Assembly: GCF_001949145.1 (NCBI RefSeq) | Contig: NW_019091501.1 | Coordinates: 248,001 to 312,000, forward strand | Length of the DNA stretch: 64,000 nt | Origin: Acanthaster planci | Lineage: Eukaryota > Echinodermata > Asteroidea > Valvatida > Acanthasteridae | Direction: 5' to 3' | Part shown: piece after piece, positions 24,812-34,512 of the stretch | How the letters are laid out: each line of letters starts with the position of its first letter | Numbering within the stretch: position 1 is the first letter of the stretch | Program-made: the position numbers and the translations under genes | Notes under the pieces: generated by a model | What the model was told of the DNA's origin: nothing | Databases searched by the model: none | What the model saw: only the letters and a program-made list of their open reading frames with translations

Positions 24812-26017
24812 TCATTCAGTTATTTGACCGGAGGCATCTTTATCCGTTTTGGACGGACACAGTTCAATGCTGTTGACATTGAGCGTCTGAGGGGGCGATT
24901 TTCTGGCTTTGCTCAGATACTGACGTTGAGCGGATTCACGGCTCGAGACGCGTCTCATGAAGGCGTCTCGGAACGACCTCCGATAGGACGGATTGGTGGC
25001 GTTGTATATGAACGGATTTATGGCCGAGTTTAGGTACAGCATGGTGCGAGCAACGTGTACGAAGCTTCCAAAGCCCCTTTCGTCGTCAACTATGTCCTGA
25101 ATGGCGGCTCCGAAACTCAGCGCCTGAAACGGTGCCCCGCACACGAAGAAAGACACTCCGTTGGCAATGAGCATGATCGACACCTGGTTGCGCACGCGGT
25201 CGTTCATGGAGATAGCGTGCTGGGACAGTGCATTGCTCCCTGGCCTGTCTTTGAGCGCGCGGATGATCCTCACGTATGCGAAACAATTGAAGACCATGGC
25301 AGAGAAGAAGGGTATAGTTTGAAAGAGGTTGGTGGAAATAGCCAACCAGTCGTTGCTCGGGACGGGTGCGCAGACGCCAACTATATTTGGGTAAGCAGAA
25401 TATTCGGTGCTGTCGGGCCAAACGATGCACTTGAGCAGAACGCGGCAGTGAGTGGGCACAACGACAACTGAGCAAAACAGAGCAAGGAACCACGCACCAG
25501 CAATCAGCTTCCAGGTACGCGAGTAAGTGTACATGACCATGTGCTTTAGCGGGTGGCACACGCCGTAGTACCTCTCCAAGGTGACCAGGGTGACGAGGAA
25601 GATCGACACCCAGTTAAAGAGGTGCTGGAGGAGGTTCAGGCTCGTGCAGCCGGCCACACCAAGGTAGAGTTGGTCCCACGGCACCGGAGTTACGAGGTAA
25701 CGTGCCAGCTTGTCGCCCACTGTGACGACCAGGAACAAGATGTCTGCAATAGCCAGGTTCATCAGGTAAGCGTTGGTCACGGTGCGCATGGAACGAATCC
25801 TTGCCATGACGAACAGAAAGGCCAGGTTCCCGACTAGTCCGATGGTTAGAATAGTCGGCATAACGGCAAGGACCAACACCAGGGAGGTAATGTCGTACAG
25901 GAAACTCGCGGCAAATTCGGTGGAGAGAGAACAGTTGAACGTGTTATGGGCAGGGCAGGTCATGGTGGCGACTTTGTTTTCCACTGCTGTGCGTGTTGTC
26001 TCGAAAGTGACTGGCAT
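24812..26017 (-). CDS. Class A (rhodopsin-like) G protein-coupled receptor
   Basis: A 401-residue seven-helix receptor in a single coding exon, expected at the plasma membrane and presumably coupling a peptide or other small ligand to G proteins. Visible family landmarks are N64 in helix 1 (GN motif), NLAIAD with D92 in helix 2, C124 at the top of helix 3 with ECL2 cysteines (C181, C187, C206) to pair with, ERY at 148-150 in place of DRY, P226 in helix 5, FFVCGAP (281-286) in helix 6 and NPFIY (324-328) in helix 7. N28 (NCS) is a likely glycosylation site in the extracellular N-terminus. The helix 6 toggle tryptophan of CWxP is replaced by Gly284. The MRTVTNAYLMNLAIAD stretch recalls thyrotropin-releasing-hormone- and neuropeptide-type receptors, but I cannot fix the ligand. 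The tail after 330 is Ser/Lys-rich. No frameshifts or internal stops are present. Confidence 0.93.
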   Translation of the reverse strand: MPVTFETTRTAVENKVATMTCPAHNTFNCSLSTEFAASFLYDITSLVLVLAVMPTILTIGLVGNLAFLFVMARIRSMRTVTNAYLMNLAIADILFLVVTVGDKLARYLVTPVPWDQLYLGVAGCTSLNLLQHLFNWVSIFLVTLVTLERYYGVCHPLKHMVMYTYSRTWKLIAGAWFLALFCSVVVVPTHCRVLLKCIVWPDSTEYSAYPNIVGVCAPVPSNDWLAISTNLFQTIPFFSAMVFNCFAYVRIIRALKDRPGSNALSQHAISMNDRVRNQVSIMLIANGVSFFVCGAPFQALSFGAAIQDIVDDERGFGSFVHVARTMLYLNSAINPFIYNATNPSYRRSFRDAFMRRVSSRESAQRQYLSKARKSPPQTLNVNSIELCPSKTDKDASGQITE

Positions 26018-26054
26018 TCATTGAAGACCCTATGGTCTTGGTGCTGACAGGTAA

Positions 26055-26601
26055 TCTGCCAAAAAAAAAGAAAGTTGTACAATATTTTACATTAAATGTT
26101 TTTCGCCATTGCTAGCGGTGACAATACGCGAGCTGAGGGAACCCTATCGAAGCAATTATATAGTAAACAATCAATGCAAGTTTACCAGACCGTGAAGACA
26201 ATCGAAATAGCATGCAGAAGACTGATATCGAAGAGTCGATTCTGTATCAAATGACTTCTGGCTCGCCAACAATGCGTATGCAAATAAAAACCCGGTACTA
26301 CTTTGCGTGTTTTCAAAGGGGATTATTTTTTCCAGTTGTAACAGCAATTATCCACATCAATGGTATCGAGATACACAAGAACACAAATTTTAAATAATCA
26401 TCTCGTCCAACATTAGGGACCGAATATAAATTTTATTGGTGTGACGATGTCCGTTTTGAAATTACATGTAATAATGTTCATTTTGCTACTTGTTAACATA
26501 GAGAATATAGTTTACGGCGCTTTTGCAACAGTTATCGTTTACATATACTGTGTAGGCACGCGAACCAGGCATGCATGCATACTGTTTTTAATATACATAC
26601 C
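26055..26601 (-). other. 5' UTR intron of the GPCR gene
   Basis: On the minus strand a textbook acceptor (CTTTTTTTTTGGCAG) precedes an exon that begins at 26055, 38 bases before the ATG. A matching donor, CATAG|GTATGT, has its last exon base at 26601. The intron itself runs 26056-26600. The 26602-26700 segment would be a non-coding first exon. Confidence 0.5.
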
Positions 26602-26696
26602 TATGCGGCCGGAACACCAGTAGACGAGTGCACCACACTACCGGGAAGATGCAGTATATCCTGGACCGCAGTTCAGACGTGTTGGCCACCGGCATC

Positions 26697-26754
26697 AAGT
26701 CATTTTGTTCCGTCAAAGTCACCGACTATTATAGAGTACTGAAGTGTGACGTCA
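26697..26754 (-). promoter_or_regulatory. CRE plus TATA promoter of the GPCR gene
   Basis: On the minus strand the CRE palindrome TGACGTCA (26747-26754) lies just upstream of a TATA-like CTATAATAG (26726-26734). Initiation near 26697-26702 would give a first exon of about 100 bases ending at the GTATGT donor. The order and spacing are coherent with the traced 5' UTR intron, and cAMP/CREB-type control is the natural inference. Confidence 0.45.
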
Positions 26755-26759
26755 CTGTT

Positions 26760-29700
26760 AACCAGAAAGTGTAGTACAAACCAATGGAGTACATGCGCAC
26801 GTTGATTCACGCGCTGATTCTCTCTCGAATGCCTTTTACACACACACAATTGTGCGCGTGACGTGGACAGTTCGGTATTCTATACTGTTACAGACTTCCT
26901 TCCAACCAGTAATTTATTGGACTGCGTTACCGAGAATACGGGGGATCTCCATCCGCCTCCGAGACCACGGAAATTCCTCCAACTCCAAGAGCATTGACTA
27001 AGTATAGCCTATAACACGCTCTGAAAATAAACACCGTTTCCTGGGCCACGACACTCTGGCTGCCCTTTATAAATTAGATTAGGAGTGAATAATTTTTTGG
27101 CAGTGAGAAAGTGGGAGTTCTTATCAAATTTTCTTCTGTCTATGAGAGAATGGGATTGATGTAATAATGAGTGCTGACCTCTTATCCTCCTGCCAGTGGA
27201 GAGCGCATTAAGGTTGACCTAATTGCGTTTGGATAATCACAATTTGTAGCTTTTGATTCGTTTGACTTCTTCTGAAACTTTAAAAGCATTTCCGGCTTAA
27301 TTTCTGCCAAGCGTTTCGTGATGTTAGTTTTGGTCCGGTGTATTAGTACCAGTGTACCTTGCAATATCCGGCAACAATGTTTACAGATTTACGTGCCACT
27401 TGCGTGAGGAGAAGTGAGCCGAGTTTGAGCATCGGGTAACGTGAGGTATAAAAAAGCACGGTGTGTTACAAAACCATGAGTCTTCACTGACAAAAGGCCG
27501 TTAAGAGCAGTGCATACTTGTCCCTGGTGTCCAATTTAGAGGCCAGCAAGCATTTGAGGCCTCGTGTTTTCCAGGTAGATTAAACAAAGAGCTCCTATAC
27601 GCCATAGATTCATTATAGGGAGACAAGGGATGAAGAGGCCTGGAGGTGGGGGACATACTCAATTGCTCTACCTCTTCAGTTAATCCATCAGCTACAAATT
27701 GCTTTCTTAGAAAATTAATAGAGTCCAAAAGAAGATAACCTGTATCCTTAAAAGCGCCATGTCTATTTCAGAATACCATTTTTAGAGTTTTAATTGTCAG
27801 TATCCAAAGAATAGGGTTTCGCTTGGAAACTCTCATCATGTCTTGCTAAGCCCCGCCCCGAACCATTACTGTGTAGTTCAGAGCCATTCTAAAATAATCT
27901 GAAATTTAAGAACAGTAAAGCAAGACTTTTTGAATTTTGTCTTGTCTACTAGTTCTGTAATGCTTTTCTTTGTCTTCCTTGTTATTCACAACAAAGGATA
28001 CAATCTATATCTTTTATCGTCCCCATCTGTGAATCGATCAGGAAACAGGTTCGTTTTATTAACTCAAAACTTGCAAGCCCTGAGCATGTTTCGCACGGGA
28101 TCGTGGTCCGACGAGCTTAAAACACGGTTATTCAGATCCGTGTTTGTCCTCTTTGCAATTCAACTTAGCGTTCACTTTGCCGGGATAAGAGCATAAAGAA
28201 CGTGGACAGTGTTGGCCTTTCGCCAGGAAATGGTAACCGCAGCCTGCGAACTCACCAACTTTAGCACTGGTGAACATGCTGTAAATTTCATTCTTGTCTC
28301 TGTGTCCGATGTTAAACATATCAACCGCAGATCAGAATGTTATCGGAGCGTAGCAACATTAATCCCTATGTGAAATTCACTTTCATTGTGTGTGCTCGGT
28401 ATGCATTTAGTTTTGTTCGTTACGCCCGCCATACTTAGGGGTCTACTTCGCATATTCTACACTCCTTAAAGGTACGCACAGCACCAAAGACCCATTCAAG
28501 CGTCTAAATTTGTAAGGAACCGAACGATATCTTCCCCATTCATCGATGTACGCTCTTGTCAATTTTCTGTGAAAAGCTGGTATAGTCCTGGTTGTCTAGC
28601 ATGTCCATGTCAACTGAGCAGGAGCCGGTCGTCATCTTTGATAAATTTAAGGGCTACTTTGACGCCAGCCTCACTGCTATTGCAAAGCCTGAAGATGAGT
28701 CTACCACGTCAGAAGAGCTCAAATTCAAACTGGAAGCAAAGGAGCTCAGTAAACCGGGTACCGGTAACATTGTGCAATTTGAATGTTGTAGGCATTTGGA
28801 GATCCTGTTATGAAAAGTATAAGCTGCCCTTGAACTGGGTCACAACGCCGAATCAGCGCTTGAGACCGTTCAAGAGTCCTTAGATAGGCCGTACCGTTGC
28901 ACAGAGGAAGCAACCAATCTGCATCGGAGACTCCCGTAAGACTGGCTGAGGGACTTTTTCACATATAAATAAGACCGAGGCAGATAAGCGGTCCGCAAAG
29001 AAAGAAAGTCATTGCGGCTGAAGAGGCTGCCTTAAGGACATCGAGATTCAAAAGCGCCGTAGAAATGGCCAACTGCAGATTGCTTCGAAGCCACCTCATC
29101 CCGACCCTTATGTTTTTCGAGGTATTTGTTCGAATCTTCTCTTAATACTTTGTCAATTTCAGCACTTGTTTGTGACCCACCGTTATACCATGCTGTCATG
29201 ATTCACTGAATACAGAGACATTACCTGCCCATTTTATACCAAACTGTTTTTCCTGAATACGAGTGAAGCGAAGTAGCATGCATATATAAAACGCTTGCAT
29301 TTAGTAGTCGGGAACGGCGGAGAGCAATTCCCACCAATAGAGCCTCCGTTGCTAGGAAAACTGCACCCTCATCTTGATCCAGCTCCAGGCCCCCAATACT
29401 CCGTACGTCAACACCATTGGAGCAAAATAATGTGTATCTAAATCCCAAGGCTGCCTGCCACAAACCAAGAGGTCGTCACCTGCAAGCCTTGGTCGGCCGT
29501 ATACAAACAAGTATATTGTGTCCGTGTTATACCTGCGTTGCAGCACGCAGCCGCCATGCTCAATAACTTACCAGAGATGCATTGCGCATGATCTCTAATG
29601 AACTGGAAGCCTGTGGGGGTTGCAGCACAGCAACGCTGTCCCTGTTCCGTCTAACGTTACAGTGGCGTTGCATTGACAACTGCTGCGAGAAACTCTGTTA

Positions 29701-30443
29701 TAATAATCGATTTGAAGAAACGGTCGATTTGAGGCATGATGGATGCAAAAAATAGCATATTATTTAATGACTTATGCCACAAAACACCACTTGTCTCTCA
29801 GGATAACAAAATCCCTCATCACACCGAGTTGCTATCTTCTGGAGTAACATTTTGGTTCCTTTTACTTTTGGAGTTGGGGTTCTGTTATTGGGGTTAGGGA
29901 TGTTTAAACAAACGTGCAAACTGACGCTATGTTCTGCCTTTAAGCATTAAGTCGTCCCTTTTAATTAATTTATTTATTTTTGTTTGCGTCCAACTGTGTC
30001 CGCTGCCTAAGAACTGTTAATAAACGGTGACAGATGTTAATGACATTTCAAGAGCAATGGAACACATCTGCAGAATTTCTTTTCGTTGTAGGAAATCATG
30101 AAGTTGAAATCTATTTCATGGTTTTACCAGATTCATTGGGGTGGTCGCTTCTTTAAGATAACTTAATTAAATATTACAGAAAATTGGTGAGAAGGTACAC
30201 CTATTTTTAAATACCATACAAGTCACACTTACTGATTGGACTTTTTTCTTTGCACAACGCACTTGAATATCTGTGATTAAAATGAGAGTAATTTGTGCTT
30301 CGTATGAGATTTGAATTAGTTGTTAAACTCTGTTTTAACTGCAGTATGGAAAACATTGTTCTCCACTTTTTTCCCTCAAGCTCTTTTGAGGGCCAAGTTG
30401 ACAATAAATTGAATTCAGATCCCATCACATCCCTACTGATGGA
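26760..30443. other. Intergenic stretch with a decayed repeat ORF
   Basis: No intact gene is supported between the GPCR promoter and the first tandem gene. It holds the gag-like relic at 28592-29110. Near 29560-29600 a GCCGCCATG and TGCGCATGA cluster recalls YY1/NRF1 motifs, but no exon could be attached. The 3' UTR of the first tandem gene probably reaches an AATAAA (minus strand) near 29975. Confidence 0.4.
28592..29110 (+). pseudogene. Decayed gag-like / repeat-encoded ORF
   Basis: An initial open frame (28592-28813) reads MSSMSMSTEQEPVV, then EELKFKLEAKELSKPGTGN. In another frame at 28829-28934 it continues as ALELGHNAESALETVQESLD and a Cys/Glu-rich helix-like stretch. Further shifted pieces follow (AEEAALRTSRFKSA near 29014). 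The KFK...GN...Q and SALE...ES pattern recalls gag-like proteins of repetitive invertebrate elements that normally continue into a CCHC zinc knuckle. At least two frameshifts and a stop make it non-functional. Family assignment is from memory and tentative. Confidence 0.4.
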
Positions 30444-32179
30444 TCAAGGATTCAAGAATTTCCATTCTGCTCGCGCGGACGAAAAAATACCCACGTAGTG
30501 CACTTCCTTCGCAAGTGTGTCGACCGCCTCCATCGTGTACCGAAGGCCGCTCTCCTTCACGAAGACCACCTCAATTTCGACCTCAGGTATTGGCAAGGGC
30601 TCGTATTCACAGGTGACTGTGAATTGGCGGGTGCCCAGCTCTTCGGGAATGGCCTTCGTTTGTATCGCCCCGTAATATCCTGCGAATGTGACACCAGGCA
30701 CCCCGGACTGAAGCTTGTGTATGACCATCTCTGTCGCGCGGAATTCTGCGTGGAACAATGATGTAAACAGACAACAATAAGCATATCATCGTAATTCCTA
30801 GAATGCCTTTGTCCTGTGTAAGTTTATGTATGTTATCGCCAACGCTTGTTTGTTTGAAAGTGCACTCCGATTGTTTCCCGCCCAAAATATCTTTATAAAG
30901 ACTGAAGCTTCATATAGATTTTTCTGTTCGAGAACAGATCGACAAAGAAAGAAAGTAACCAATTTACACTGGCCTTTTCTACAGTTTTCCACTAAGTTAT
31001 TGGTGATCCACTGTATCTTTGTCTTTTCACAGGGTTTTTCATAAACCGTCTTACCATAAATTGCTTTACGGTTTTTATCATATTTAAGCCATAAGTGGAC
31101 TTTATCTACCTATCATGTAAGGTGGCCTTTCCGTCACTGTTATTTGAGGAAACTCAGCCAAGTAAACACGGGGAATGTCAGTTTTGTCGTCCATGCTTAG
31201 CTCAAATGTGGTGCGCAGCGGGGATGCAAATTTGCCCAACGGGAACAGCACCTCGGCACCGCCGTTGTCCGTGGGCCCCGTAAAGAAAGTCCTCTGGGGT
31301 TCACCTGTTAAAAAAATCAGCAATGTAAACCGATTCATTAATCCAGTCACCAATTTGTCGATACCCACTGATTGTTTAAGGTGTGGTAATTTGTTGACAG
31401 AGGTTACCATGTCTTATCAAACTCCATGATGGGCGAGATTTTCATTTCTACCCAAACGTCCTGGCCTGCGGTGCTGTGCACTTCAGTCCAGCGTCTGCGT
31501 TTGTCTTGGACTTACCCACTCGCTGTGTCTTTCAAGGGAAGCTTAGGGCTCAAGTATTGGTTTGTTGTATAGCCTACCTCTTGGGCAGCCCAGGGCGCGG
31601 CGAATCTCCTCTGTAGTTTTACTGAGCTCTGACAAGTTGAAGGCACGGACGCAACTACCGCTGACCGCCGTGTTCACCCCGCCGAGTCGGAACGCAGCAC
31701 AGTCGCAGGGGTCGAGGGGAGACTGCCCCGTCAGCACCCAGCGGTACAGCAGGGTTTGAGTACTGGCGTCCCGCTGAAGCTCTTGACCGACGAAGCACGT
31801 GTACGCTTCAACTGAGAAGGGAATTACATGGGTATGCATGAAGTAACGCTATACCAAGGTGATGGGTGATAACAGACATCAACATTCAAGATTGCATCGG
31901 GTCAGTCTGTTTTGTGTCCCACAACTTTTGTATCCGCTCCATTTACCCGAAAGTAGTTTGACTTTATCACTTTTGATAAGTTGTGAGTTGCAGTGACGTA
32001 ACAACACGCCCCATTCTTCCTCGGCAATTGATGCGGGTTAAGGGGAAAAATCGACCCTAGTCATGACCAGCTCAATCCACATCCCTCGTGAAATGTCAAA
32101 GTGTGTTATACTCACCAGCGATAAAGGTAAACTGCAAAATGATAGCAGAAATAACGGGAAACGTTTTCCCCAAGCCCAT
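30444..32179 (-). CDS. Secreted protein with possible FAMeT-like domain, tandem copy A (264 aa)
   Basis: Four exons on the minus strand: 32116-32179, 31578-31811, 31110-31304 and 30444-30745 (64+234+195+302 nt). All introns are phase 1 with GT-AG ends. Exon 1 encodes a signal peptide (MGLGKTFPVISAIILQFTFIA). Exon 2 begins VEAYTCFVGQEL and has five cysteines and an FRLGG motif. Exons 3 and 4 together look like a beta-sandwich; VLFPLG and the C-terminal VHYVGIFSSARAEWKF resemble the start and end of farnesoic acid O-methyltransferase-like (FAMeT) domains, which are common in invertebrate secreted and surface proteins and usually not enzymes. That match is by eye and uncertain. There is no membrane anchor, so secretion is expected. 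Its paralogue lies directly upstream. The function is unknown. Confidence 0.75.
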
Positions 32180-32297
32180 TCCTGTAGACTTTCAAATGGA
32201 GCTGTGTTCGTTTCTGATGATACCAAGGGTTGTTTACTTTCTTCAATGTCCCTTGAGAACAATTTGCTGAGACGGGTGGAGGGAATCTCATTTAGAA

Positions 32298-32331
32298 AGC
32301 AATCGATATTCCATCCACTTTAAAATTACTT
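32298..32331 (-). promoter_or_regulatory. Shared upstream block, copy A
   Basis: The sequence around AAGCAATCGATATTCCAT and AAAATTACTT, about 120-150 bp upstream of the copy A start codon, is repeated upstream of copy B at 37367-37399. Preservation in both flanks suggests the duplication included the promoter or 5' UTR and that this block may be functional. Confidence 0.45.
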
Positions 32332-32339
32332 GACGGGTT

Positions 32340-34512
32340 GGCGCTTCGTTGAATCCAGTCAGCTCGAGCTGGATTCGTTTCAACTTGAAACATGCTTCAT
32401 CCGATCCACCCGCTCACAATCTTCTATGCTAAGTATAGCACTTGTATATGTACATGTAATAATTTGTTCTGTAAAACATCTGACTATCCTACATGAAAGT
32501 GTAATAATGTATGTACAAGACAGCAATATTCAAGCACTCAGTGTAATGATGAATGACCGTGGACCACGATCAACTGGTGACGTTGCCATGGCATACTGCA
32601 TAGCAACCGTTGGTTGAGTCAATATAGCTGGCTGGCTGTTAAAATTGACCTTCCAGGGTTTGATCTAGCGGTGACCTGTTTCAACAAAAATGGCAGGAGT
32701 TTCCAGAGGGGAAAAGAAGCCTGTTGGAACATTAAATGGCTAAATTGAAGCCTGTTCGGTGGGACAAGAAGCAAGTGCTGTTGGCTGTATTACAAAAACG
32801 TTGCCTCTATTATTTCCCAACGCTGTTCACTGTATCCCCTCAAAATACTGGCCCGTGTTAAACATAAATTATCACTGGACCGGTGTTTATAACTTGCATT
32901 AAAAAAGGAAAAAGGAATCTTTTAGCTCCATCTTGTTTTCATTCCATTTGATTTGTTTTCGGCTGTTACAAAATATGCTCCACCAGTAAACACAAGCAAT
33001 CAAACCTGAGTCTGTGCCACTTTTAGCACTAACTGAGATCAATGGAAGCATAACGATGACGCATGCGTTCTCAAACCTGAGGCGTCCGTGCCTTTCATAA
33101 TGGGGGGGGGAGGGTTACCACATGCACACGACCGTGAAGTTTATCAAATACCTTGGGGATTTATAGATCGTGATGACGTCATTGACACGTACTCGTCCCG
33201 GTGTACAGCTCTTGCCGGCACTGCAAAAGCAGCGCGTAACGTTACAAACCAGTAGATAAGCTGCCACAGATAACAGTTTCGTTCTTCATCCGATTAAATT
33301 ATTTTTACCACTGCACAGGCACATCACTTCTTTTTTTCAACAGTAAGATGAGATGATAAGAATTATATACATGTATTTATTTCACAAGAAATATAACTCA
33401 AATAGAGAAAACTGAGTCTTGAACAAGTGTCAATGAAAAGTGAAGCAGTGCGTCCTACATAGTAAAACTAAAGACAAAACATTACATAATTGTGCACAAG
33501 TTGGCTAAACAATATACTTCATTTATAATTTGACCGTGTAGACAAACACACCTTAATGTCTATATGCCCAAACAAAGGAACTAATCTTGTTAAACTTGAG
33601 AGAACGAGGAATTAGAACTCTTAGCAAAAGTGCAAATGTACTATTAAAACGAATTTGATTCTGTTTCTGACAGTTTGACTGAGAGCACCTGTGTTAAACG
33701 TAGGTCCTTTAATTGAAAGATGACCGCGGCGCCCTCCATTCAGTTCAATTTGTTTTTTTTCAGATGGTTTAACTTTCTTTTGCTGGAAAATGAGTGGTTA
33801 CATCGCAAATCCTCCATAACTGTGCTCTGAATAAAGGTTTTGGGAACAACTTCGTTTTGGAAAAATAAGATCAACCCATTCCTTTTCGTGACAGTCTTGA
33901 ACATAATATGTCAAGTTTACATTTAATCTAAATATCGACTGGAAATGCCATTTCTAGAGAAATGTGTCGAAAATATTCCATACATATAGTCCATTCATTT
34001 GTCTTCGAAAGGTTAAAACACATCCACATATGTGGGGGAGATTTTGCTGAATTCTCTGTCGAACTCTGCCAGTTCTCAAAGAACGTAGGCCTGCTGCATA
34101 CCATTGTAACATTTTTTACTGAAGTTCTGAATTTGATTTCACTCTGTGTCGAGGAATATTCTACACGAGACAATGCACACAACACTATTTCAATACCTTT
34201 TGCTTCTGGCAAATTTAAAGCAACAGTGGCCTTGTGCCGTTCATAAAACAACAATACTAATGCACTTTGAGATAATAAATGCGCTGTTTGTGACTTGAAA
34301 TTTAACTTTGCAAGTAAAGTAGGACTTTGTGTCTTTGCTGAATATGTATGTTATTGCTTTTCTCTCTCCAAGATTGTCATCAAGTCTTCACTGGAATGAA
34401 AAGAAAGTACCCATCAGTTTAAGTATAATTATGTAGTACATTTTGTCTTATACTCTCGAGACGATATTATGCCCCTCGAATTTTTCCAAATATATGTGTT
34501 TGTTAAGTGAAT
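32340..34512. other. Spacer between the tandem genes
   Basis: AT-rich spacer; its right part probably holds the 3' UTR of copy B, with a candidate AATAAA (minus) near 33376. A CRE palindrome TGACGTCA occurs at about 33174. No coding exon is supported. Confidence 0.4.

Noticed and set aside
33928-34254. 108-codon minus-strand open frame downstream of tandem copy B
   Set aside because: AT-rich, no domain, sits where the 3' UTR of copy B is expected.
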